NCBI GenBank assembly: GCA_015493495.1
Contig: WGDB01000114.1
Span: forward strand, 1 to 61,933
DNA length: 61,933 nt
Reading direction: 5' to 3'
Source: Helicobacteraceae bacterium
Lineage (GTDB): Bacteria > Campylobacterota > Campylobacteria > Campylobacterales > Sulfurimonadaceae
Shown here: one piece after another, positions 1 through 8,956 of the stretch
How positions within the stretch are numbered: position 1 is the stretch's first letter
Layout: the number at the start of each line of letters is the position of its first letter
The notes under the pieces: model-generated
The model's database searches: none
What the model saw: only the letters and a program-made list of their open reading frames with translations
Told to the model about the DNA's origin: nothing
Made by a program: the position numbers and the translations under genes

Positions 1-416
1 AGTTTACGTCCAAGACGTAAAAGTGTATCACCATAGACCGCACCACGTGCATGACCGATATGAAGCGGTCCTGTCGGATTAGCAGAGACAAATTCCAAAA
101 GGATCTTCTCATCTGTTTGTATCGTCCCAAAAGCATCTTCGTTGGCCAATGCCCATGAAGCGTACTCGTCCAAAAAAGATTCTGAAAGACGTAGGTTGAT
201 GTAACCCTTGACCGACTCTACGGCTGAGAACATCTCATTTTCACCAAATGAAGAGGCCAACTCTTCAGCAATGATCATAGGTGATTTACGAAGTTCTTTA
301 GCGAGGGAAAATGCAACGGGGGTTGAGAAGTGACCGAAAGAGCGATCTTTTGGCTTCTCTAAAACAACATCACGTTCAAACTGCTCTCTAAGGAGCGCTG
401 CGACACGTTGTTTCAA
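1..416 (-). CDS. argS: Arginyl-tRNA synthetase, N-terminal part (truncated by window edge; TTG start)
   Basis: Minus-strand translation from TTG at 416: [42 protein letters not shown]...[52 protein letters not shown] is the class I ArgRS signature. Confidence 0.9.
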   Translation of the reverse strand, partial: [138 protein letters not shown]

Positions 417-418
417 TG

Positions 419-664
419 TTAGGCTTGCTTGGTTTCTTTAGGTGCTTCAGTAGATGCACCCTCTTCAGAAGCTTCTACTTTTTTAGGCACTTCACTCTCT
501 TCTGTAGAGGCAACTTCCGGTTCATCGTCTTTTACAGACTTTTTGAAGTTTTTAATACCTTCACCAAGACCTTTTGCGAGTTGTGGAATTTTTTTACCAC
601 CAAAAAGAAGCAGTACAACTGCAAGAATTAAAATAAGTTCGAACCCGCCTGGAATCTGTGGCAT
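419..664 (-). CDS. tatA: Twin-arginine translocase subunit TatA/E
   Basis: ORF 81 aa: [40 protein letters not shown], classic TatA motif. Confidence 0.93.
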   Translation of the reverse strand: MPQIPGGFELILILAVVLLLFGGKKIPQLAKGLGEGIKNFKKSVKDDEPEVASTEESEVPKKVEASEEGASTEAPKETKQA

Positions 665-780
665 AAGGTCTCCTTGTTATAGAATAATTGGTGAGATTAT
701 AACTTTTAGATGCTGTAAGGGGGATAAAAAGAGGTTTTATTTATGGCCAAGAAGGCCAATAGGTAACAAGAGTAGTGGTT

Positions 781-1134
781 TTAAGCCGCTCTTATTTCAG
801 AAAGCACTTGATCGATCTTACTAAGGACTTCGTTCACTTTTTCTGGAAAGGTAAAAAGTTCACGCTTTACAGTACTTGAAAGTTTTCCATCTTCTTCGAT
901 ATCATTTAAAATACCCATCATATTACGCATATAATTTCTCTGATAGCTACATGTTTTACATGCTTGGATGTCATCACACATACCATCATTAAGACCGACA
1001 TAGGCCTCTTCAACTGCGATCGATAGGTTCTCTATAAAGTCCGGCTTCTGCAGGTCTTGACCATAGCGCTCTGTGTTGACCATTTTAGAGATAGTCTTAA
1101 ACTGCTGTTCTACTTTTTCAATTGTTTCAATCAT
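781..1134 (-). CDS. Hypothetical protein with Cys cluster (CDDIQACKTC)
   Basis: ORF 117 aa in the same direction as neighbours; no family recognised. Confidence 0.6.
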   Translation of the reverse strand: MIETIEKVEQQFKTISKMVNTERYGQDLQKPDFIENLSIAVEEAYVGLNDGMCDDIQACKTCSYQRNYMRNMMGILNDIEEDGKLSSTVKRELFTFPEKVNEVLSKIDQVLSEIRAA

Positions 1135-1210
1135 TACTTTTCCTTATTGCATGGCACTTGAATGCAGTATAAGGAGAGAAAGATGAAAAAAAGCTAAAAG
1201 CTTACAATAT

Positions 1211-1813
1211 TTAATTATTTCTTGTTTTTATGCGTCGTATATAAACAAATAGAAGAAGCACAATCAGTGCAAGAACCCCTAATGTGATCTGATGCAAGTA
1301 ATTTCCAATGAGTTCTTGGTTGTCTCCAAGGATATAGCCTAAAAGGATCAAGACCATGCTCCAAGCCCCTGCACCAAGTGCGGTATAGAAGGTAAAGGGC
1401 ATCAAGGACATCTTAGAGAGACCCGCAGGTATAGAGATGAGCTGACGGATACCGGGGATCAGTCGACCTGTAAAGGTCGATATAGGGCCATGGGCTTGGA
1501 AAAAGTTCTCCATTTTCTCCATAGCAGCATTAGAGATAAAGATGTACTTGCCATAGCGCATTAAAATCGCACGTCCTACAAAAAATGCTAAAAAATAATT
1601 AATATAGGCACCGACAAGTGAGCCAAATAGTGCCGCTAGAAAAACCAGACCCATGTTCATCTCACCCTGTTGTACCAAGTAGCCTGCAGGAATCAAAACG
1701 ATCTCACTTGGAAAAGGGATAAAAGAGCTCTCTACTAACATCAAGAGAAAGATCCCCATGTATCCCATCTCTAAAATATTTTGTACCAACCACTGTACCA
1801 GATCAGCTAACAT
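1211..1813 (-). CDS. DedA family membrane protein
   Basis: ESSFIPFPSEIVLIPAGYL and GRLIPGIRQLISIPAGLSKM motifs. Confidence 0.9.
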   Translation of the reverse strand: MLADLVQWLVQNILEMGYMGIFLLMLVESSFIPFPSEIVLIPAGYLVQQGEMNMGLVFLAALFGSLVGAYINYFLAFFVGRAILMRYGKYIFISNAAMEKMENFFQAHGPISTFTGRLIPGIRQLISIPAGLSKMSLMPFTFYTALGAGAWSMVLILLGYILGDNQELIGNYLHQITLGVLALIVLLLFVYIRRIKTRNN

Positions 1814-2828
1814 CCAAATCCTTCTCTATATCTTCTATGATGGCTCTAGCACCACCTTCATGGCTTAAGGCTAAAAGAGCTTCACTCTTGGAAGAAATAT
1901 CTTGTTCTAAAATAGAGAGAAGGTTACCTGCGTAACCATCACCCTCTCTATAGACCCAAGCAAGATCTTTGTCTGCCAAGTACTTCGCGTTGTAAAACTG
2001 ATGGTCTCCTGCAGCATACGGATACGGTACAAAAAGTGCAGGCAGACCGTTGGCTGTAAGTTCCCATAAGGTACTGGCCCCGGCACGACTCACTGCCAAG
2101 TCTGCCTCTTCGATCAGCTTGGGCATCTCTTTGGTAAAGGCATAGAGTTCTACCTCCGTTTTTTGACTTCTATAAGCTTCTTTTACCCGTTCAAAATCAT
2201 TTTCACCACACTGATGGATTACTTTTATCCCCTTGGCGATACAGACACTTGCCGTCTCTATAGCCAGATTGTTAATAAAACGTGCCCCTTGAGAACCACC
2301 CAAAAAGAGGATCGTCTTGATCTCTTTACGAGGATGTGCCGTCTTGAAAAAGAGGTCTCTTACCGGATAATCTTTTACAGCAGAAGCGGCATCGTAAGAG
2401 CTGTAAAAAGTACGGGCATAAGGTTTCATCATGGTGTTGAGACGTCCCATTACCGCATTTTGCTCATGAATATAAAAAGGGATATGCTGGGTATATGCAG
2501 CAAACGTGGCAGCAGCAGCAGAGTAACCACCAACCGCAATCACCGCTTCGACCTGCTCCTCTTTTAAGATCTTACGACTTTTGATCACTGCGCGAAAGAT
2601 CTTCCAAAGTGCCCAGACCTTGCCAAAACACCTGCGGTTGACCACACCAGAGGTCTCTAAAAAAAATCGTTTTTCAAACCTCTCTTCTTCTGCAAACCAT
2701 GACCTGTCCTGTCCTGATGTCGAGCCTATATATATGGCTTCATGGCCTTTAGCTTTCAGCGCTTCCAAGAGTGCCGCGGCTATCGCCAAATGTCCACCTG
2801 TTCCACCACCTGTCAATGCTATTTTCAT
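1803..2828 (-). CDS. murG: UDP-N-acetylglucosamine--N-acetylmuramyl-(pentapeptide) pyrophosphoryl-undecaprenol GlcNAc transferase
   Basis: GGGTGGHLAIAAALLEALKAKGHEAIYIGS N-terminus; LGGSQGARFIN; SRAGASTLWELTANGLPALFVPYPYAAGDHQ. Confidence 0.95.
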   Translation of the reverse strand: MKIALTGGGTGGHLAIAAALLEALKAKGHEAIYIGSTSGQDRSWFAEEERFEKRFFLETSGVVNRRCFGKVWALWKIFRAVIKSRKILKEEQVEAVIAVGGYSAAAATFAAYTQHIPFYIHEQNAVMGRLNTMMKPYARTFYSSYDAASAVKDYPVRDLFFKTAHPRKEIKTILFLGGSQGARFINNLAIETASVCIAKGIKVIHQCGENDFERVKEAYRSQKTEVELYAFTKEMPKLIEEADLAVSRAGASTLWELTANGLPALFVPYPYAAGDHQFYNAKYLADKDLAWVYREGDGYAGNLLSILEQDISSKSEALLALSHEGGARAIIEDIEKDLDVS

Positions 2829-2836
2829 CTGCGCTC

Positions 2837-4000
2837 CTAGCTTAGTTTCACTTTGTTTGAGGCCATCAAGACCATACCTATCCCAATGGCCGCTGCGATC
2901 ATGGCCGAACCACCATAACTTAAAAATGGTACCGAGATCCCTTTTATGGGAGTAATTCCACTGATACCGTACGCATTGATCAAAAAGGTAAAGGCCAGTA
3001 CCAGACCGATACCGATACTAAAAAGGTAGCTCACCTCATCACGACTGCGGTTAGCCACCTTGAAAATACGTTGCAAGATGGCTAAAAACACAAAGGTCAC
3101 TAACAATACACCCATAAATCCAAACTCCTCAGCAATCCCTGCCAAGACAAAGTCTGTATGAACTTCAGAAAGAAAACCTAACTTAAAAGTACCATTGGCC
3201 AGACCAGTACCAAAAATACCCCCGTTGTTGATCGCATTTAATGAGTGTGAGATCTGGTAAGGTTCACTGTAAGTCTCTACATGCAGTTTACTCATCAACC
3301 ATGCAGGTAGAAAAGGTTCTAACTGGGTCTGCGCTAAAGACCACCAGGACTTGATCCTGAGAATACGATGTTCCGCTGTAAAGATAAAAACGAGAAAAGC
3401 AAGCATGGCCAGACCCATGATCGACATAAAGACCTTCCAACTGCTTCCGGCAAAAGAGAGCATAAAGAGCAGAGACATACTTAAGACAACCACCTGCCCC
3501 AGATCTTTTTGCATTACCGCGATCAGTGCCATAATAAACGCGGAGATCACCAAATAAGGCATGAGACGCATAAACTCTTTTTTAAGGCCCATACCTCCAT
3601 GATGTCCTAATTTTCGGGAAAAACTCCATGCTAAAAAGTAGATGAACCCTACTTTAAAAAACTCTACCGGTGCCAAAGAAAAACCGGCCACCTTGATCCA
3701 TCGTTTGGCACCACCAACTTCACTGACCAAAGACGAAGGCATCAACGGCATCGTTATCATCAACAGCAGACTCCCCAAAAAGAGAGTCAGTCCCAAACGT
3801 TTTAACCAGACAGTAGGGTCTAACTGAGAGAGTCCCCACATAATAAGGATAGAGAGCAGACCAAAAGCAGCCTGACGTATGGCAAAATGAAAGTCGCTGT
3901 AGCCAAAAAGCACCACGATATAGCTCGAAAGAGAGTAAGAGAAAATAATGCTGATACCTATAAGTATAGTGGTAAAGATAAAAAGTTGTCGATCAGCCAT
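2837..4000 (-). CDS. ftsW: Cell division lipid II polymerase FtsW (SEDS family)
   Basis: SEDS motifs incl. GGAKRWIKVAGFSLAPVEFFKVGFI, HTDFVLAGIAEEFGFMG, PFLSYGGSAMIAAAIGIGMVL; adjacent to murG. Confidence 0.92.
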   Translation of the reverse strand: MADRQLFIFTTILIGISIIFSYSLSSYIVVLFGYSDFHFAIRQAAFGLLSILIMWGLSQLDPTVWLKRLGLTLFLGSLLLMITMPLMPSSLVSEVGGAKRWIKVAGFSLAPVEFFKVGFIYFLAWSFSRKLGHHGGMGLKKEFMRLMPYLVISAFIMALIAVMQKDLGQVVVLSMSLLFMLSFAGSSWKVFMSIMGLAMLAFLVFIFTAEHRILRIKSWWSLAQTQLEPFLPAWLMSKLHVETYSEPYQISHSLNAINNGGIFGTGLANGTFKLGFLSEVHTDFVLAGIAEEFGFMGVLLVTFVFLAILQRIFKVANRSRDEVSYLFSIGIGLVLAFTFLINAYGISGITPIKGISVPFLSYGGSAMIAAAIGIGMVLMASNKVKLS

Positions 4001-4158
4001 GGTAATTCCGTCTTAGATTAGTACCGACATTTTAGCGTTTTGGGTTTAAGGACACCTCTAAAAGCTCTAGTTATCCTCAGCAATAGAGAGAAATTCATAA
4101 TCAAGGCGATATTTTGAAGACCTAGCCATAGCTAAGTCAAAAGAAGTGGGGTTGTGTT

Positions 4159-4986
4159 TTAAGGACACTGGTGGTTGGGCAACTCAAAACTGCGTATACC
4201 ATCAAAAAAGAGGGCATTTCCTTTAAGTTCCACCACAATGATCCTGTCAAGACCATCATCGCCGTGAAGTATCAATGCCTCTTCTTCTACCTTCCAACTA
4301 CCAAGTTTTTGCTCTTTGACACGAGACATTCCGCCCGCTACCGTTCTACTCTCAATCAAAAGATATCTTTTGTTACTGCAGAGCCAAAGTTCACGTTTGT
4401 CATCATACGCACCATCACGTTTCAGATAAGAGAGATGTACACCTTTAAGCCTTTTACGTAGGTCTTGTTGTGCTGTCTGTAGCTGCCTGGTCGGTGTAAA
4501 ACTAAGCGCTTGAACCAGACTCATACTGGTCGCTTTAATACTGCTCTCATGTGTTCTATCATAGGTCACCCACACTAAGATCGTTCTCTCTTGAGGTCCG
4601 GAGACAACATAAGCCAAGTAAGCAGGGCGCTTGATGCCACCGTTAGAGGTAAATGCTCTTCGGTATATACGGGAGTTGAGTCTCACCACACGCTCTTGAG
4701 GAAAGACCTTTGTTCCATTAAGGGTATGAGACATGTTCAAATAGCGTAAGGCTTCATCTCTAGTCATACTTTTTGATCTCATAAGTATAACGTCTTGGCT
4801 CGTCTCCTGAAATAGCTTAAGTCCCTTACCTTTAGTCGCCAAGGCACTCCAATGTTTGGGAAGCCCCATACTGACACCAAGAGAGGAGACTGTAAGTTTT
4901 TTAGGCCCTGTATAGGTAGTGTCGAAAGTCAATTCCACACCTAGAAGCACCATATGAAGTAAAAAAAGTGTGAAAAAAAGTCGCAT
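4159..4986 (-). CDS. Hypothetical exported protein
   Basis: ORF 275 aa with N-terminal signal-like sequence MRLFFTLFLLHMVLLGVEL. Confidence 0.6.
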   Translation of the reverse strand: MRLFFTLFLLHMVLLGVELTFDTTYTGPKKLTVSSLGVSMGLPKHWSALATKGKGLKLFQETSQDVILMRSKSMTRDEALRYLNMSHTLNGTKVFPQERVVRLNSRIYRRAFTSNGGIKRPAYLAYVVSGPQERTILVWVTYDRTHESSIKATSMSLVQALSFTPTRQLQTAQQDLRKRLKGVHLSYLKRDGAYDDKRELWLCSNKRYLLIESRTVAGGMSRVKEQKLGSWKVEEEALILHGDDGLDRIIVVELKGNALFFDGIRSFELPNHQCP

Positions 4987-5156
4987 AGATTATCCTCATG
5001 ATCGTAACAGTTGCGTAAAAAGCAAACTATAACATAAGGGCACTAAAGGAGTGCCCCAAACACTTAACACCGTTATAATGATATAAACGCTATATTTCTG
5101 CTTATATTTTCCCCACATAAACAGTCCAAACCAAAGACAGAGAGGCCCCCACCCAG

Positions 5157-6950
5157 ATGATAGACCACGACAGCAAAGGTTCCAAAGTACTTCTACTCTT
5201 TTTGATCATTGTAGTTGCCTTTGGAATCTTTTTATATACAATGTTCTATACCGCTGTCAAACCGCGTCATCTCCCCTCTCTTTACACTTCCAACACCACC
5301 AATGCAGAACGTGGCAGTATCATCAGTGCGGACGGTTTTCACCTGGCCATCACCAAAAAAGTCTATAAGGCGATGATTAACACTAAAAACCTTGACCCTG
5401 ATAAAAAAGAGCTATTTATCCAACTCTTTTCGATCTACAGTGATATTCCAGTCAAGAAGATCCGTAAAAAGCTTCGAAAACATGGGACGATTACACTGAG
5501 CTATGGTATCTCTGAACAACATGCCCAATATCTAAAGACCTTAGCCTATGAGTTACGTCGACTGCATGTCTTTACCCCTTACAAAACACGCAGTGGCCGT
5601 CTTATCTTACAAGGTCTCGATATTTTGGAGAGTGGTGAAGCACGTGTCTACCCCTATGGAGACCTGCTGACACCTGTTATAGGTTATCCCAAAAAGTATG
5701 AAGAGCATGGCTATACCCGCTCCAAGGGGAACAAAGGGATAGAGCGCCAATATAACGAAGACCTCACACCTATCAAAAATGGCAAGCAGCGTGCCCGACG
5801 TGATGTCAATGGTTATATGATTTTAAACAAAGAGAGCCATACCCAGTACCCTAAAAATGGTCTCAGTGTTAAACTCACCATTCCTGTTACTCTTCAGTCT
5901 CGTGTCGAACAGATGTGTGACAAGATGAAAAAGAAGATGGGTGCCCGTCAGATCATGGTGACGGTTATGGAAGCAGAGACCGGTAAAATGTTGGTATTGG
6001 CCACGTCGAACCGCTTTAAGCCTAAAGATATCCAACAAGACCAGATCAACTCACTGCAGGTCCACGCCGTCGAGTACAGTTTTGAACCCGGCTCTGTTCT
6101 TAAACCTATCACCTTTGCCCTCTTGATGCGCGCAAAAAAAGTCAACCCTTTCGAGGTTGTCAATGTGCATAACGGACGTTTTAAGATCGGGAAACGTTGG
6201 ATTACGGACGAACATAAAGAGCACTATCTAAGTGCTGAAAATGTTATTGTCTACTCTTCCAACATCGGGATCGCTATCTTGGCACAACGGCTTAACTCAT
6301 CAGAGTTTTACCAAGGTCTTATGGACTTTGGGTTTTCCGTTCCATCCGGCATCGACCTAACCAATGAAAAACGCGGCAGTATCCCAAGCAGACGACAACT
6401 TGGCACAGAGACCTATAAAGGAAGTGCTTCTTACGGTTATGCTATCAGTGCCAACCTCATGCAACTCCTCAAAGCCTACAATGTCTTTAACAACCACGGT
6501 CGCATACTCACACCAAGACTCACCCAAGAGCTTATTGAGCAAGATGGTCATATCATCGAATTGGAGGGCGATGAACCCACACAACTTATCAGCCCAGAGA
6601 TCGCAGAACGTGTTAAACGCATACTGATCAAAACAGCGGTTGAGGGTACAGGACAAAAGGCCTTAGTCGATGGTATCACAGTCGGTGGAAAAACTGGTAC
6701 CGCAATGATCTCCGAACATGGCCACTACCAACGAAAATATAACACTTCCTTCATAGGCTTCGCAGATGACGAAACCCACAACTACACTATAGGCGTCACC
6801 GTAGTCCGACCCAAGACAGCCTACAAGTTCGCCGCACAAAGTTCGGCTCCTGTCTTTAAAAAGACCGTAGAATTGATGATAGAAGAGGAGTTCTTAAAAC
6901 CCTCACCCAAACTGCAGCATAAAAAGATCAAAAAACGTAAGCATCACTGA
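5157..6950 (+). CDS. ftsI: Peptidoglycan transpeptidase, class B PBP (FtsI/PBP3-like)
   Basis: SxxK (EPGSVLKPIT), SxN (YSSNIG), KTGT (GGKTGTA) motifs; N-terminal TM; near ftsW/murG. Confidence 0.9.
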   Translation: MIDHDSKGSKVLLLFLIIVVAFGIFLYTMFYTAVKPRHLPSLYTSNTTNAERGSIISADGFHLAITKKVYKAMINTKNLDPDKKELFIQLFSIYSDIPVKKIRKKLRKHGTITLSYGISEQHAQYLKTLAYELRRLHVFTPYKTRSGRLILQGLDILESGEARVYPYGDLLTPVIGYPKKYEEHGYTRSKGNKGIERQYNEDLTPIKNGKQRARRDVNGYMILNKESHTQYPKNGLSVKLTIPVTLQSRVEQMCDKMKKKMGARQIMVTVMEAETGKMLVLATSNRFKPKDIQQDQINSLQVHAVEYSFEPGSVLKPITFALLMRAKKVNPFEVVNVHNGRFKIGKRWITDEHKEHYLSAENVIVYSSNIGIAILAQRLNSSEFYQGLMDFGFSVPSGIDLTNEKRGSIPSRRQLGTETYKGSASYGYAISANLMQLLKAYNVFNNHGRILTPRLTQELIEQDGHIIELEGDEPTQLISPEIAERVKRILIKTAVEGTGQKALVDGITVGGKTGTAMISEHGHYQRKYNTSFIGFADDETHNYTIGVTVVRPKTAYKFAAQSSAPVFKKTVELMIEEEFLKPSPKLQHKKIKKRKHH

Positions 6951-7091
6951 TTACGAGTTACGAAATATGACGCTGTCATCTTAAGAGCAAGAGCCTTTGT
7001 CAACAGATTAAGAGCAAAAGATGACAGAGTTCATAAAAACAAGGATCATCCGTCGCAGGTACTTCGTACATCTGCTTTGGTTCCGACCCTA

Positions 7092-7115
7092 AAAAAGCCA
7101 AGCAGTTGGCTTTTT
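7092..7115. terminator. Bidirectional hairpin terminator AAAAAGCCAA-GCAG-TTGGCTTTTT
   Basis: Perfect inverted repeat with flanking A-run/T-run between convergent genes. Confidence 0.7.
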
Positions 7116-7129
7116 CTTAACGGGTCTCA

Positions 7130-7205
7130 GGTGCTCGTTGTGCTGAAGCGATCCCGATAGCGCACTGCTGTGCGTGGAGTGGTGAGCTGAAGCGCAAATC
7201 GCACC
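7130..7205. repeat. Structured intergenic element, copy A (76 nt)
   Basis: About 54/76 identical (hand count, ungapped) to 61704-61779; long imperfect hairpin with compensatory changes. Confidence 0.6.
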
Positions 7206-7219
7206 GCAGCTACAACTTT

Positions 7220-7885
7220 TTAATGGAATAGGCTATTTTTGTCGTAGTTATGTCTTGCGTGTAAAAGCGCTTCATCATGCTCTATAAAATACTTATAACT
7301 CGAATACGAAAGCGACTTATCCATCTTCTCATTCACGATCTTCCTGATCGCTGTCAAATTGACCCCAAGGTTCAATAACTCCATGATCTCTTCACGATAT
7401 CCATCAAGTGCCCGTTCTTTGTTTTTATGTCCCTTGGGACGACCCAGTTTGATCCCCTTGGCCTTAACAGCAGCAAGTCCCTGCTTGGTTCGTACGGAGA
7501 TAAAAGTACGTTCGGTCTCTGCAAAATAACCAAACACCTTTTCTATGGTCTCTAACAGAGGATTTTCCTCACTCATGTTGATCTCGTTTTGGTGGGCAAA
7601 AAGTATAGAGACTCCTGCTTTTTTAAGCGCCTCCAAAAGGTTCAGAACCTCCAAGATATTACGACCCATACGAGAGAGTTCCGCCACTATCAGGCTATCG
7701 CCTTTTTGGACTTTTGACAGGAGGAAATCGATACGCTTTTCATGGGCCATTTTTTTAGAATAAGTCTCTACCTCTATGAACCCATCTACTGAAACATCCA
7801 AAGTCTCAGCATATTTGTTAATAGCATTTTTTTGTTTGATCAGCTCATTCTTATCTTTATAAAGACGTAGGTAGCCATAAAACAT
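7220..7885 (-). CDS. Serine recombinase/resolvase family homologue with degenerate catalytic Ser (YLRLY in place of YxRVS)
   Basis: LSRMGRNILEVLNLLEALKKAGVSILFAHQ, RTKQGLAAVKAKGIKLGRPKG resolvase signatures; N-terminus MFYGYLRLYKDKNELIKQKNAI. Confidence 0.85.
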   Translation of the reverse strand: MFYGYLRLYKDKNELIKQKNAINKYAETLDVSVDGFIEVETYSKKMAHEKRIDFLLSKVQKGDSLIVAELSRMGRNILEVLNLLEALKKAGVSILFAHQNEINMSEENPLLETIEKVFGYFAETERTFISVRTKQGLAAVKAKGIKLGRPKGHKNKERALDGYREEIMELLNLGVNLTAIRKIVNEKMDKSLSYSSYKYFIEHDEALLHARHNYDKNSLFH

Positions 7886-8009
7886 CTCAACCCCTTTTTA
7901 CTATAAAATCGTAGTAAACTTAATTTATTATACAATTTTTACTATTTTATTCAAACTATTATCTATTATTATTAGAAAATATGATGTTAAAAGAGGCAAA
8001 GGAGTTACA

Positions 8010-8831
8010 CTAGATCCAGATGTTGTCCAAAAGGCGTGTGCTGCCGCTTATAGCTTCGACAAGAATGATGGTATTACCTATCTCTATCTTCTCTATAGGT
8101 TCAAAAGCACGGTTGACGATGGTGACATACTCGACCTCTAAAGGGACTAAGATCTCAAGCATCTTTTCTCTGATCTCGTCAACACTGCACTCTTGGCGCA
8201 TCACCATCTGAGTCGCCACACGCAGTGACTTTATGATGTTCAAGGCTTCGACCCGTTCTTGTGTATTTAAGTAGGCGTTTCGTGAGCTCATCGCAAGACC
8301 ATCTTTCTCACGTACGGTATCCATAGGTACGATCTCGACATCCATAAAAAGGTTGGCTGCCATGGTCTCTATGAGCATTAATTGTTGGGCATCTTTTTTG
8401 CCAAAATATGCACGTGTTGGACTGACGATGTTTAAGAGTTTATTGACCACAGTCAGTACACCGGAGAAGTGTCCCGGGCGTGAGGTGCCTTCCATAATAT
8501 AACCACGGATGTTTGGTGCATTGAGACTCACTTCATCTGTACCATACATAGACTCCACTGTAGGATAAAAGAGATAGTCCACACCGCTGAGTTCACAAAC
8601 TTTTTTGTCTGCTTCCTCTTTACGAGGATAGGCATCAAGGTCTTCTCCCTCTAAAAACTGTGTCGGATTGACAAAGATAGAGACAACAACAATATCATTG
8701 GCTTTTTTAGCAGCTTCGATCAGGGTTCTATGCCCAAGATGAAGTGCACCCATGGTAGGCACGAAACCGACACTTTTCGGCTCCTCTTTCAGCAATCTTT
8801 GAAGTTCTAATGGTGAATGTACAACCCTCAT
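8010..8831 (-). CDS. panC: Pantothenate synthetase
   Basis: VGFVPTMGALHLGHRTLI, VSIFVNPTQF, FGKKDAQQL, SSRN motifs. Confidence 0.96.
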   Translation of the reverse strand: MRVVHSPLELQRLLKEEPKSVGFVPTMGALHLGHRTLIEAAKKANDIVVVSIFVNPTQFLEGEDLDAYPRKEEADKKVCELSGVDYLFYPTVESMYGTDEVSLNAPNIRGYIMEGTSRPGHFSGVLTVVNKLLNIVSPTRAYFGKKDAQQLMLIETMAANLFMDVEIVPMDTVREKDGLAMSSRNAYLNTQERVEALNIIKSLRVATQMVMRQECSVDEIREKMLEILVPLEVEYVTIVNRAFEPIEKIEIGNTIILVEAISGSTRLLDNIWI

Positions 8832-8956
8832 CTTTTAAGCCCTTATAGAATATAATCGCAATTATATCTAAGCTTATTTTAGAACACTGAATTAATAAAA
8901 ATATTTATTCCTGCCTACGTAGGAATAACAACACATGCGAACTATACGGAGTTATT

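Noticed and set aside
755-770. Shared 14-mer gccaataggtaaca at about 755 and about 61600
   Set aside because: A 14-nt exact match within 62 kb is expected by chance a few times; no flanking similarity.
429-824. 131-aa plus ORF antisense to tatA
   Set aside because: Antisense to a confident tatA; Ser/Pro-rich shadow ORF.
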